Shown one piece after another: positions 42,517-54,215 of a stretch of 64,000 nt of DNA. How positions within the stretch are numbered: position 1 is the stretch's first letter; each line of letters begins with the position of its first letter. Position numbers and translations under genes: made by a program. A model generated the notes under the pieces. It had not been told where the DNA came from. It worked only from the letters and a program-made list of their open reading frames with translations, and ran no database searches. Source of the stretch: Amborella trichopoda (Eukaryota > Streptophyta > Magnoliopsida > Amborellales > Amborellaceae); the NCBI RefSeq assembly GCF_000471905.2, contig NW_006499207.1:1704616-1768615 (forward strand), given 5' to 3'.

Positions 42517-45500
42517 CTAGAAGCACTTCTTCAGTTTGGCAAGTGTTTGAGTCTCCTCCTCTGTCGCAACAGTTTCCGACTCAATGGTGCTACTGTATTC
42601 GGATAAATCTGCAACCAAAGAAGCCTCCATGGCCCTCCTCTGAACCATCTCCGTCTCAAAGCCCGTGAATTCCTGCTTCAATATTCGCATCTCCTCTCTG
42701 ATTTTAATCATTCTCTTGTAACTTCCTTGCTCCTCCCTCTTGAGATCCTACTGACGACCAGTTATCATGGCTTTCTTCTCACTGCAAGAATCTATCTTCT
42801 CGTGATGACGTAAGATCGACTCCTCCAAAAAAGCTAGCCTGCTAATTTCTTCCTCATGATGCAACACTCCTAACCTCCATCTCTCCAACTCATTTAGGGT
42901 TGCATCAAAATGGGAATACACTTCTGGTGCACTATTGATCGCGGTAGTCACGACAAATTCCCCCAGTTTTGCCAAAGCCTCACCCAGCTCTTTGAAAGGC
43001 AGCTCCCTCAACCTCTGAAGGCCTGCTCGAAGCATGCATGCAACCATATCAAAAACCTTGTTAAAGATGGGCCTAGATGGTGCTGCTGGGATTACTACTA
43101 CTGAAGAGGCTTTAGCTTCAAGGACCATGCTTGTCGAAGTAATAGCCATTTGAGCCACTGGCTCCTCTGGAACGATGGCAAAGCCCAGAGCTTCTTGCCC
43201 CTCAGTCTTAGAGGCAGCCCCAGCCGCAACCTGTCTGGGCTCTTCAATGTCAGCCTCAACTTGCCTAGGTTTTTCAATGCTAGCCTCGCTACCTTGACCC
43301 TCCTTTATGGGGACCTCCACTCCTGTCCCAACAGGAATTGAAGAAACATGTTCCCCTTGCTCTTCACCCTCCTCAACTGCCACTTCAGCATTAGCAAGTT
43401 CAGGAACGGCCTCTTGCTCTTGCCCTTTGCCAGTCGATTCACACCTAGCCATGGCTTCTTCCATTTGACCTGCACCTTCAACAACCAGAACCTTTACCAC
43501 GAAGAGCTCAACCCCCTCGTCTTCATGACATGGGCCCTCGGGGGCAGCGACCTCTTGGTGCTCAGGCACATCATCAACTACAGGCTCTTCTTCTTGCGTC
43601 ATAGCCCCTGCCTCGGTCAGGGCACTATGCTCCTGATGCATGGAGGCCACATCGACATCAGAGCCCCATCCTGGAGTATTTCTTTCAGGGCCTTTAGCCT
43701 CGTTAGGCTCCATTAGAGCCGCCTCTGACTCAAGAACTACCCTTGGACTCATGGGCGCCTCCCTAAGATCTGGTCTGATTTCCAGATCGGAAGTAATAAT
43801 AATGGGCTCAGAAGGCTAGAGTCGTCTACTTCAGTCTCTGAAGAAGAAGAAATGAATTCAGGAGAAAATAAAGATGGTGGAGAAAGCACAAAAGGTGATA
43901 CTGAGGGAGTTACTAAAAGATCAGAAGAGAAAGAGCTACTTCCTGGTTCTGACATCACAGGAAGGATGACACTCTTACGCTTCCGGGTATGCCGACTAAC
44001 TGAAGCTGGAGTACGAGAGTCGGCAATGGTCAAGCATTTTCTTTTCTTCCCCTCTGCCAGAGTAGGAGCAACCACTTCAGAATTCCCTCCTTGAGAAGGG
44101 CGTTCAGCCAATTCACTATGGGGGACCGCTCCCCATCAGTGCATTCAAATCCTGAATGGGACGCCTCTCATAACCTGGGACCCTGCGTCCCTCATCCCAC
44201 TCGAAGATGGAACTAAGATTATCAAAGATGCTCCTATTCCTCTCTTTCAACTCAAGAAATTTCGACGAGGCTTCACCAGCTGCTATCTCTCACGAAAACC
44301 CTAAGGCTTGTCAATTAGAGGGATATTCTAAGAAAAATATCGCACCAGGAGAAGGAGTATCTACCAGTCTCCTGTGCTTGATATCCTGACGTCAGTTATC
44401 GTTCTGCCCTTTCTAAGGGTGATCAGCATTTCAATATCCTTTGCTGGTGATTCTCCACCAGTTTGCATAAGTCTCAGTCATTCGGAGTGAGGCAACACAT
44501 ACTTGTTGATTTCTGTCATTTCTAGACATGTTGACCAAGCAGTCCGTATATGTTCTGACGACCAGTACTCACAGAGAGAACCAATCTCTTTTGCTTTCCT
44601 TGTGTTCACCTTGCCCTGACGCTTTTCAAAAATATAGAGAAGGGGTAGCTTTGATCAAGCCCATGTTGACGGGCGAAGAGGTGGGGGAAATATCCCTCTA
44701 ATCTCGTATTGTGCGGAGTCCGATAAGGTAGAAATCGTCCTCTAATGCTCAGGATGAACATGAGCTCCCTAACAATTGTTAGAGCACCGTCTAGCTCCTT
44801 CCCCAATTCTTCAATGAAAGCACGGTCGATGATGCACCCAACCAGAAATGGGACTCCCCGCATGTTTAAAGAGTCATTCCCAAATAACCCCGAGCTTCCC
44901 CTGGGGTATGGAAGATAGCCCTTTGATTGGCAATCCTCATCAAGAAAGGCCATAGTTTATCTTCAGAGCCTTGATGCTTGACATAGGTGACAGGGAAATA
45001 GGCCCCTAACCACCCGCACAAGTAATGCACGGGGAATGGAGTCTTCAAATCCCCAGGAAATGTCTCTCCTCCTACAATACCATTTCCTCCCTCTTTTCCT
45101 TTGTAGGCCTTTCTACAGGAGATGGCCCCCAAGCCATGGTAAATATTACACAATATCGACTGAGCAAGGGCATACTCACGCCCTCTTGCATGTCGCAGCC
45201 ACATACGCATGGACGGATGTCGTCTGCCCATCCAGGGAGCATGAACGTTCATAAAAATAAGGTCAAATATGCGGCCAAGAAGACAGAGTCGTCCTTGGTC
45301 TCCGATTGATACACGGGAGGCGTCTCCTTTGCAACTGCCTTCCCTTTCCCTTTCGTATTACCCTGACTTCCTTCGGGATAGTCCTCACGTGAGAATTTCA
45401 CCCAGTCAGTAAAGGTTACTAATTGGTAAGCCTTGAAGATCTTTCGAAGTCCGGCAGGAGGCTCTTCTTCCCCCAAATTAGAACCACAGAAAATGACCGA

Positions 45501-46118
45501 GTTCAGGGGCACGAACTCGTCATACATGGTCCTGATCAGCGAAAGGCCCCCAATAAAATGAAGATCTAACAAAGAGACTCCTGCTTCCCCATGCCCAAGA
45601 AGCCCGGTATTGCTATCATGGCTCCATGTCTCCCGTAATACCTTCACAGTATTGGAGCACCTATCATAGTAGCTTCCCAGACACTGGGCCGCTGCTAATA
45701 GGAAAGCATGTTCAAGAGTGCTTCTATGCGACACCAACACCTTGACAGTCCAGGAAGAGTATCTCTTTAAAAATTGGTGCTCCCCATATATTCGGAGGCC
45801 TTTTGCTAACCACATTAGTAGCCCCTTTACTTGTACCATTCATTTCCCTAGGGTAGGAAAGTTAACTCTGAAAGCTATGTTCCAGTGCATGTAATGACAC
45901 TCCTTACTGACATTACCATCATTGCCCTCGCTTACTTCAAAACGAACGAGGTCACTAATGAATGTGACACTGAGAGACCACTCTGGTTCGCATACTGGCT
46001 TGGTGAGACAAATGGGCTCACCCCTCTATAAAACCTCGCCGTTAAAATCACAAGTGCCAACTCCTCCCCTGCTTAGAAGCCTCTTCACATTAAGATTCTG
46101 GTAGGAAGAATTAGCCAT
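42517..46118 (-). pseudogene. PMD-like protein, second copy (fragment F)
   Basis: Starts MANSSYQNLNVKRLL, matching C's MAGSSYQISNVKRLI. 45839-45249 (196 codons) is open through TVKVLVSHR, TVKVLRETWSHD, SLLDLHFIGGL, MYDEFVPLNS. 45252-44866 carries REYALAQSILCNIYHGLGAIS and GWLGAYFPVTY. 44953-44606 follows (DRAFIEELGKELDGA, YRTPHNTRLEGYF). 44111-43749 is Ser-rich with two basic clusters (GKKRKC, RHTRKRKS), candidate nuclear signals. 43752-42748 is a 334-codon open acidic region ending in a charged helical part; 42711-42517 is coiled-coil-like. Between them the C and F copies cover each other's breaks. Assignment to the plant mobile domain family is by pattern. Confidence 0.62.
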
Positions 46119-46189
46119 GATAGAAGATTCACTTTCAAAATAAAAATTGTTAAGGCACTGGATCAACACCAGCTGTGATTTCAGAAACT

Positions 46190-46450
46190 TAGCACCGGTT
46201 GTGTCCACTAACGCGTAGCACCGGCTATGCGCTCAAATTCTAGCGCCGGTTGAGCTTGTCAATGCTCAGCACTAGATGTGTCTGCCAATGCCCAGCACCG
46301 GCCGTGTTTGCCAATGCCTAGTGCCGGCTGTGTGCCAACGGTTAGTGTTATGTCTGTCAACGCTCAGTGCCAGTTGAGCTTATCAATGTCTAGCACCAAT
46401 TGTGTTTGCTAACGTCTAGCACCGGCTATATTCGGATCTCTCACACGTGC
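46190..46450 (-). repeat. 'agcaccggctgtgt' leader repeats (F)
   Basis: About 10 units with 'agcaccggctgtgtttgcc' cores, in the same place before the start codon as 29641-29990 in C. Confidence 0.8.
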
Positions 46451-47027
46451 CACAAATTCTAGTCGAGATTCCTCGAGCTCTGTTATACCGATTGACAACC
46501 GTCGCCACATCCTTCGGCACCACTTGAAACACGAGCGAATGCCAACCGTTGCCACATCCTTCTATGCCTACTGACACACTAACAAGGTAACTGTTCGCCT
46601 TCTCTATGATGATCCACCTCCTGCAACCGTTCACTTTCCTTGTGACGATTCAAAACTCACATGCTTTGGCTGGAATGTTATCCAGGCACCACCGGGAACC
46701 CTCTGCAACACCTCTAACAATCCCAAAAAACCACTTACGCCCCCAGAAACCTCTGCAACTTTCCTTAAGTTTCCGGGAAACCCATGGTAACTCCCCTTAA
46801 GTTCTCGAAAAACTCCCCGGAGAACTTTCTTTTCTTGCTCCCTTTTCCTGCAACTTCACTAATCCCCAATAGAGTTTTGATCCCGGAAACCTTCCCTGTA
46901 GAGCCTTTGCTGGTATCCCACTGCTCGTCGAAACTCGTACCGGGCACCTTCTGCTCACTGTTAAAGAAAATGTTTTGTTTAAGTTTTTACCCTACATGAA
47001 AAGCGAAGAAAAGGGGGTTTTACCCCG
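46451..47027 (-). other. Leader of the PMD-like gene (F)
   Basis: Aligns with the leaders of B (24301-24739) and C (28968-29640). It includes the 'gtgaacggttgcaggagg' motif on the minus strand. Short ORFs here are not conserved. Confidence 0.45.
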
Positions 47028-47034
47028 TTATATA
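47028..47034 (-). promoter_or_regulatory. TATA box of the PMD-like gene (F)
   Basis: TATATAA on the minus strand followed by 'cggggtaaaaccccc'. The upstream block 'cttggctttccctggatgca' is shared with B and C. Confidence 0.65.
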
Positions 47035-47490
47035 GCCAATGCTACCCTCAAACGCCCCTCATAAAATAGGAATCCTAGTTGCATCCAGGGAAAGCCAAGC
47101 GATGATGAGCCAAGTCAGGCTTTGACCCGAGGCTCGACAGAACTCTCATCGGCGCTTGAAAAATTACAACAAAAGGGCTGGACTGAGTCGAGCTCGGGTC
47201 ATGTCTCAAATATCGATCCATACCCAGCAGATCTTGTACGGTCGAAGTTACCTAGAGTCAGCTGTATTTCACCAACCACAGTGCAGACCGTGTGCTCGAC
47301 AATCTAGCACCGGCAGTCTCCAAGCGATAGCACAACTCCGGCAGTGTGTCTAGCAACTCGGTGCCGGTTGTGTTTTTAATCCAGTGCCGGCTGACTAGTG
47401 AAAAAATAGTGTTGCCGTCTTCAACACCGATTGCATTTTCAAAGACTCATCACTGGCTGAGCACTCTCAAGAAACAAGGGTTGCTGCACC
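47035..47490. repeat. Promoter-upstream block and short-motif repeats (F)
   Basis: 47040-47110 is the conserved proximal block. 47220-47480 holds 'agcaccggcagtc' type units aligned with B's 25010-25380. Both end in 'gttgctgcac', after which F jumps into LTR sequence. Confidence 0.55.
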
Positions 47491-47870
47491 AGAAGAGCAG
47501 AGAGAGAGATGGAGATGAGAAGAAGAGAGAGAAAGAGAGATAAAGATGAGAAGAAGAGAGAGAAAGAGAGATAAAGATGAGAAGAAGAGAGAGAAAGAGA
47601 GATAAAGATGAGAAGAAGAGAGAGAAAGAGAGATAAAGATGAGAAGAAGAGAGAGAAAGAGAGATAAAGATGAGAAGAAGAGAGAAAGGGAGATAGAGAT
47701 GAGAAGAAGAGACAGGAAGAGAGAGAAAGATGAGAAGAAGAGAGAGAAAGAGAGGATATAAATGAAAAGAAGAAAGAGAAAGAGATATAGACATTAGAAG
47801 AAGAGAGAAAGGGAGATAGAGATGAGAAGAAAAGAGAGAAATAAAGATGAGAGAAAGAGGGGAGGAGAGA
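47491..47870 (-). repeat. 31-bp purine repeats
   Basis: About 10 units of 'agaagaagagagagaaag' + 'agagataaagatg', first copies nearly identical. The minus reading gives the Ser/Leu-rich false ORF at 47887-47450. Confidence 0.9.
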
Positions 47871-49315
47871 GAAAGTTCCCTTACCAAAAGGTATTGGCCC
47901 TTTTCTTCTCTCTCCTCTCTCTCTCTCTCAAAGACGCACCCATAAGCTTAAGCACAAATGAAGTCTTTATTGATTGATTAAAGAATGAACCCAAGCGTAA
48001 CCGTTTTTACAATCTGGCTTTGCATGTTTATATAGTATTGGACCAAAACATGGGTGTACATCCAAAAATTACCTAGAATTGAAGATAATTACAATTTCAT
48101 TTAATTAAAAGAAATTCTAAAATGGGTGTAAAACGACTGTTTTGCCCCTACCTAATAATGTGTGTAATGTCCTGAACAGTCTCTGCTGCTGCTCGAGAAC
48201 TTGCCTGATCTTCGATGACTGATCCGGGGTTGTTCCGTTGCTCATTTGATCGAAAGATGATTATTTTCTTGTGGAGCTCCGCGATCAATTTGATACCAAC
48301 TTCGAGCCATGAATCATGTTTTTAAGCCATGACCATGAAACTTGAAATTTTCTTAAATCTTGAAAACTTTAGAACGCTAGTGTGCTCGTTCCTTGATGTT
48401 TCTTTATCAGTTTCTTCTTTGAATCACACTGAGCATGCAGTCACGATCACATTGCAATGAACGCAGCTCGATTTTGTGACAAGATGAAGATTTCGTCGTC
48501 TTGAGTTTTTTTCCTGAATCTTGAAATCTGGTGGCCAAAACTTACAGCAACCTTGAAGCTCCATGTGTGAAATCCAACCGTTCATCATATGCAGGGTTCA
48601 ATCTAAAGATGGTCACGGAACTTGCACACATAATGCAATTGGTTTCATGTCGATCGGGTATGCGAGCGTCGTGATTTAGTGGTTGGAGTAGGGTGTGCTA
48701 CTATTGAATTTTCTACAACTTCCTTCACGGATCAGCAATTTCTCCCTGCTCGAGCATCGTCAGGGGGCGCACCACATATCAAATCGCTCGTCTTGACGAG
48801 ACGAACACGCTCACCAAATTTTAGTACTATCTGACTTGGAATGGGTGAGATATAGTTCCCGACCCATGACTGTAAAAACAGCCACCTTTAATGGTGTTTT
48901 GGTGCATGGGGGCTAGTGGCCGGCCTACCCCTTTTCGGTATTTTACCCGTAACTCCATCCTGGAGAGCCCGATTAAGTTAAAACTTGAACCATAGGGATT
49001 GTTTACTGTGTCGGATCCAATGGTGGTGGTCCCATAGCTATTTGACGTACCAAAAGTATAGTTCTAGTTAGGAGATCCATTTCAGGGTGCTAGAGGCCAA
49101 TTTTTATGAAATTGTTTCTTTATTTTCATTACCTTAAACATGTCTAATTGCGATGAAACTTGGCAGGCGGCCTTTTGTATTGCTGATGAAGATATTTAGC
49201 AGTTTTGGGGCTATTATGAGATTGTCAAAATTTTCACTTATTTTGTAAGCTTTATGGACCTGCTTCTTCTTTATTTCGCATCAGAGACCAACGTGCTGAA
49301 AAATACATTTAAACA
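47491..49315 (-). mobile_element. Partial LTR of the B/C family
   Basis: Outer edge exact at 49315 (minus-strand start 'tgtttaaatg', compare 11560). U3, TATATAA at 48028-48034 (minus) and AATAAA at 47966-47971 (minus) are present. The inner part stops in the purine tract at 47491, so the 47-bp repeats, U5 and primer-binding site are missing. The flank 49316-49320 (ataat) differs from the flank of B's LTR (gtcgt). Confidence 0.75.
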
Positions 49316-49467
49316 ATAATTATCAGTTTTGTTTGCTTAATTTAGTTTGGTTTTTTCATTTAATTCTCTGTTTTATTTTAGTTTTTTTTTAAATTAAACT
49401 ATTATTAAATTTGATTGAATTTAGAAGCATTTTTAGGTCAAGATAGGGATTTGGAGCGGACGTTGCT
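49316..49467. other. AT-rich sequence next to another LTR
   Basis: Mostly A/T. On the minus strand the part near 49467-49445 ('agcaacgtccgctccaa') sits where a primer-binding site would be for the LTR that follows. The rest would be internal sequence of that element, cut by the insertion of the partial LTR. Confidence 0.4.
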
Positions 49468-49754
49468 AATTAGATACCTCGATCTCGCCCTCAGGTCAGA
49501 ATGACCTGGTGGCATGGCTTCGGGTTCGAGACGGACTCGCGACCTGAGACCGCTCTCCCGTGAACCACGTTAAGAAGATACGGGCAGGAATATCAACCGG
49601 TAAGAGAGGAATTAAGGTCAGTGAGGCGAGACTTACCACATGTGGGTCCATGATACTCTTAAGCCAACTTGTATGAGTGCCCTCTTAGGTCACGTAGAAT
49701 GTCCCCCTAGCCTGTGGCCATGTTCGAAATCGTCTCCCTTGACCTATTTCTTCC

Positions 49755-49785
49755 TACCTACAAACACACACACACATTAGAATAC
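49755..49785. repeat. CA microsatellite
   Basis: Short (CA)n run, 'caaacacacacacacatt', within the LTR. Confidence 0.75.
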
Positions 49786-49974
49786 AGACAAGTGGGTCTA
49801 AGGACCCCACCTTGTCATACGATGAGCGCACACGTGCATGTGTATTCAAAGAAAAATGGAAAATGACATGATTGAGTTATGTCAATTCAACAGCCTTATG
49901 ACATCTCCTTGACAAGGGAATCTTAATACATACGTTACCGTAAAGGGGAAAAGAAGAGGGGTCCTATGAAGAAG

Positions 49975-51815
49975 AGACTTTAGAAGGAAGAGAAAGAAAG
50001 AGAAGGAGATAGAGAGAGAAAAATGAAGGAGAAACATAGATGATGACCTACTGATGTCTGTGAAGAGAGAAGAGAGATAAAACATAGACGACAACTTGCT
50101 GTCGACTATGAAGAGAGAGAGAAGACATAGATGGTGCCTTACGACCGTTTGTGAAGAAAGAAGGAAAGAAGACATAGACAACGACTTGCTACCATTTGTT
50201 GAGAAGGAAGAAAGGGAGAGAGAGAGAGAGAGAAGACACAAACTATGGCTTGTTGCCGTTTGTGAAGAAAGCAGGAGGAAGAACGACAACACAGATGGCA
50301 GCTTGACTACCATCTGTGAGAAGAGAGAGAGGAGAGAATATAGATGGCGGCTTAGCTGCTATTTGTGAAAAGAGAGAAGGGAAAAATAGAAGAGAGAGAA
50401 AGGAGAAGAAGGCACACAGACAGTGGCTTAGCTGCCATCTATGAAGAAAGAGAGAAAGTAGAGAGATAATATTGGGTGACAGCGAGGCCCTCCAAAAAGG
50501 GTAGGACCATGTCACTACCCCAGTGGGAGGAGAGAGACACAAAAGAATATAGAGACCACGACGAAGCCCGCCAAAAAGGGTAGACCCACATCATTGCCCA
50601 TGTGGAGATGGAAAGAAAAAGAGAGAGAAATGAAAGAGGAAAAGAAAGAAGGGAAAGAAGAGAGAAAAGGTAAGAGGAAGATAGAGAAAGAAAGAGGAAG
50701 AGAGAGAAAGGAAAGAAAAAGAGAAAGAAAAGGAAAGAATAAAAGAGTAAAAGAAAGAATAAGAGAGAGAAAGGAAAGATGAAGAGAAAGAAATGAAAGA
50801 AGAGGGGAAAGAAAAGGAAAGAAGAAGATAGAGAAAGAAAGAAGAAGAGAGAAAGGAAAGAGTAAGAGAAAGAAAGGAAAGAATAGAATAAAAGGAAAGA
50901 AGAAGAGAGAGAAAGAAAAGAGAGAAAGAAGAGAGAGAAATGAGAGAGAGAAAGAAGAAGCTACAACCGGCAGCTTGCTGTCGTCTATGAAGAAAGAAGA
51001 GAGAGAAAGGAAAGAGAGAAAGAAGACATAGAAAATAAAAAGAGAGAAGGAAGAAAGAAATAAGAGAGAAAAAAAAGAGGCCACATACGATGGCTTGTTG
51101 CGTCTGTGAAGAAATAAGAGGGAGAAAGGAAAGAGAGAAAGAAGAGAGAGAAAGAGCAAAGAGAAAAGGAAGAGAAGGAAGAGAGAGAAAGAAGAGATAA
51201 AAGGGAGAGAGGAGAAAGAAGAGATAAAGAAGAGAGAGGAGGAAAAGAGATAAAAAAGCGAGAGGAGAGAAAAAAGAAGAGAGAGGAGAGAAGAGAGGAG
51301 AGAAGAGAGAGAAATAAGAGAGAGAAAGGAGAGTCCACATACAACGGTTTGTGGCCATTTGTGAAGAAAGAAGAGGGAGAAAGGAAAGAGAGAAAGAAGA
51401 GAGAGGAAGAGGAAGAGAGAAGAACAGAGAGAAAGAAGAGAGATAAGGGAGATAAGAGAAAGAAAGAGAGAGAAAGAAGAGAGATAAGGAAGAGGAGAGA
51501 AAGAAAGAGAGAAAGAAGAGATAGGAGGAAGAGAGAAAGAAGAGAGAGGAGAGAGAAAAAAGAGTGAGGAGAGAAGAAATAGAAAGAAGAGAGAAAGAAG
51601 ACGCCACAGATTGTAGCTTGTTGTCGTCTGTGAAGAAAGAGGAGGGACAAAGGAAAGAGAGAAAGAAGATAGAGAACGAGGAAAGAGAGAAGGGAGAGGG
51701 GAGAAAGAAAGAGAGAGAAAGAAGAGAGGAGGAAGAGCGAAAGAAGAAAGAGAAGAGAAAGAAATAAGAGAGAGAAGAGAAGAGAGAAAGAAGAGAGAGG
51801 AGAGAGAAAGTTACC
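49975..51815. repeat. 1.8-kb polypurine tract with spaced 'gcttgttgccgtctgtga' inserts
   Basis: Nearly pure A/G on the plus strand, interrupted at 50-300-bp intervals by a ~35-bp insert reading like 'ggcttgctgccgtttgtg' + 'aagaa'. The minus strand gives very long Ser/Phe/Leu ORFs (up to 338 codons), which are composition artefacts. Such tracts can form triplex (H-DNA) structures. Confidence 0.92.
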
Positions 51816-52139
51816 TTGGATTAATCATCAAAATTTTCTCTCTCCTCTCTCTCTTCAAGCCATGACCTAAAACTCAAGCAAATGGGAATTTTTTATTCAT
51901 CAAAGAAGGGTCCTTCTATAGACATCCCATTTTAAATATGACAAATTCTATGGTGTTCTAGACCCTTAGGACCATATTATCCTAGTAAAAACAACTTAAT
52001 TATCCCAAAACTATCCAAATCTTATCCCAATTTGAAGTAAAGCTCAAGAGCTTTCCAACGGTCGAAGAATAGCCTGAATCGGACCAATGGATAAAAAGAT
52101 ATAATTAATGACAATTTAGTCCCTATGAGACCCAACTGT

Positions 52140-53112
52140 CAGATCGCGGGCCGGGCTGTAACGGACCCAGACATGGGCTGATGATGTAGTCAACACATCT
52201 ACTGATGCAGTAAACACGTTTTATTTAACTAAATAAGGCTAAAACTTCAAGATAAATCTAAAAAATTTCGAAAAAACTCCAAAACATTTAGGAAAAATCG
52301 CCAATTGAATCCTATAAATACCCCCTCTCCCTAACCTAAAAACAGAGAGAAAAAGAGACAAGAAAAACCTTAGAAATTTTTGAAACTAGGAAAATTACCC
52401 AAAAATAGGAAAAACCCTTAGAAAATTCCTAAATATTTAGAGAAAATCCCAAAAAATCCTAAAAAATTAGTGAAAATATCATAATTCATATTCAACCCTA
52501 GAGATCACAAAACCCTTCGAAACCAAGAAATTCTCCTTCAGACCCCAGAAAGACCTACAACTTTAGAAAAATCTTTAGATTGAAAACCCTAGAGAAGATA
52601 GAAACCCTAGCCTCGTGAAGTTCTAACCTCCAAGACTGAGAAAACCTTGACCTAGGTACAAACACCCTAGATCAAAGCTAAAATTAGGGCACAACAACCT
52701 TATTTATAACCCCTTACATCAGAGATTTTCTAGTCAACATCCGAATTAGAGAGGCAAAGAGGACCGATTTTAATATGGGCGAGCCCTTGAAGGCTCAGGA
52801 ATCCCGGGTCATCCGGCCCAGTTTAGTATTATTTCCTCCTCTCTCTTTCTTCTTCTTTTATACTATTTTGCTTCTTTCACATATATTTGATCTGTTAACT
52901 TGTCTTAAAAATCATATTTTAATGCTCTGGACATGCTGGCTCTGCCATAGATCTGAGAGTAGATTTGCTCGTTTTGGGGCAAATTTGGCCTCAGATTTGA
53001 ATTCAATCTGTCTTACTTTCTCTACCACGTTATTTACATCTTTTTAATTAGTTTAAGGTGTTAAAATTCAAGAGATCTTCATCGGAAGGTCTGTCAAATT
53101 TTCATCGAAAAA
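52140..53112 (+). mobile_element. 5' LTR of element E (left edge uncertain)
   Basis: Defined on the right by the primer-binding site at 53117 and internally by a TATA box at 52313. 52330-52700 is A-rich leader with repeated 'aaaccctagaa' phrases. A 90-codon ORF at 52775 is not supported. The left edge could not be placed because no second copy of this LTR is in the window. Confidence 0.5.
52313..52320 (+). promoter_or_regulatory. LTR promoter TATA box (E)
   Basis: TATAAATA followed by 'ccccctctccctaacc', a typical plant LTR promoter start region. Confidence 0.65.
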
Positions 53113-53116
53113 AGTT

Positions 53117-53134
53117 TGGTGCCCACATTGGGGA
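53117..53134 (+). other. Primer-binding site of element E
   Basis: 'tggtgcccacattgggga', starting TGG. Plant Ty3 elements of the Tat/Athila group often have a similar 'tggcgcccaccgtgggg'. It differs from the site of B and C, which confirms a separate family. Confidence 0.6.
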
Positions 53135-53518
53135 TATTTCGAGCTTGATCCAAGCTTCAAAATACGATTTTTATTTACTATTTTTCACTATTTTTAGTCA
53201 CAAAAGGTCCCAAAAGTCAGCTGTCTGAAACCCAATGTTGCTCAAATTCAAAGATCTCATAAACATCTAAAACTATGTGGATCTTTTCTAGGGAAGGGAC
53301 TCTTTTGTGACTGCACAAAAAAATTCAGATCAAAATAAAATTTTTAAAAATACAAAACAAATATGTTTCAATTCAATCTAGGCTTTTCTATTTTACTTTA
53401 TTTTAATTTATTTCATCATAAACATTTTTATTTCCTGCTTCTTCCATGTTTAAAGTAGTCTTATTTCATCAATATTAACAAGATACAAATATAAAAAAAA
53501 TAAAACAAAATAATGTTT
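53135..53518. other. AT-rich 5' leader of E
   Basis: Leader between PBS and gag, T/A-rich, without supported ORFs. Confidence 0.4.
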
Positions 53519-53626
53519 TGGGCGACACCAGTCGTGTTGCCCACCCTGCAAGGGCGACACCAGCCGTGTCGCCCACCTTGCAAGAGCGACACCACTAGTG
53601 CCGCCACCCGTGTCACCCAATTGCAA
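53519..53626. repeat. 32-bp GC-rich triplicate
   Basis: Two near-identical 32-bp units ('gggcgacaccagccgtgt' + 'cgcccaccttgcaa') and a longer third with an inserted 'ccgccacccgtg'. It stands out from the AT-rich surroundings. The unit contains 'gggcgacacc...gtgtcgccc', able to form a hairpin. Confidence 0.8.
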
Positions 53627-53939
53627 GTGTCCCGTAAAAATTTTGGGAACCCACAAGACCATTCTAGGGATTTTTTCTCCCTGGTTAGCAATGTTTTACC
53701 TAAAATAAAATTTTAAAAAATATAAAAAAAATATTTTGCTTTAGATAGATCTGTTCTGTTTTTACCCTTTTGATTTTATTTAAGTTTGTTAATTTTGACT
53801 GAGATCATATTTTCCCTACTTTCACCATGTTTAGTTTAACTATGTTTTGTCAAAATTAAAAAGATAAAAAAGCTAAAAAAAATAAAAAATAAAAAATAAT
53901 AGGGTTACTTACCCCTCCAAACCGAGACCCACTCTTGGT

Positions 53940-54200
53940 TCGAGCCGAAACTCGTGCACCATCTAGTCTAGATCTTAATCTAGGTTCTAGCATAGGTCTA
54001 AGCTTAAGAGTTACCTCTAGAGCTAGACTAGGCTTACCCTAGTTCAAGGTCTTAACCAAAACCTATTGAGTCTAGTAAGTCTAGGTTCTAGTCTAGTCTT
54101 AGCCTAGGCCTTAACTAAGGTTTTTGCTCCTAGTGTCAGGTTAGGATTTCCCTAAGTCATCGAGTTTAGATCTTACCTAAGTTTAGATTTTAGAACCCAG
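53940..54200. repeat. CTAG-rich low-complexity stretch
   Basis: Many 'tctagg', 'cctag' and 'tctag' words at 5-15-bp spacing, with no fixed period. It lies just before the gag start of E. Confidence 0.6.
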
Positions 54201-54215
54201 CCAAAAGCAATCACC

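Larger units (their letters stand above)
49468..52140 (-). mobile_element. LTR of a third family (right edge uncertain)
   Basis: On the minus strand it ends '..gatcgaggtatctaatt', like the end of LTR B ('gatcgaggcacctaaca'), and shares U5 blocks with LTRs B and C. Otherwise the sequence differs. It contains a huge purine tract and a U3/R-like stretch (51830-52100). I cannot fix the right boundary; it lies before the TATA box of element E at 52313. Confidence 0.5.

Noticed and set aside
11560..49315. One composite transposon bounded by inverted LTR ends
   Set aside because: The outer LTR edges at 11560 and 49315 face outward in inverse orientation, but flanking 5-bp sequences differ (gtcgt / ataat) and several internal joins show piecewise recombination.
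50515..51650. Minus-strand ORFs of 214-338 codons rich in Ser, Phe and Leu
   Set aside because: They come from a purine tract that lacks stop codons on that strand; composition alone explains them.
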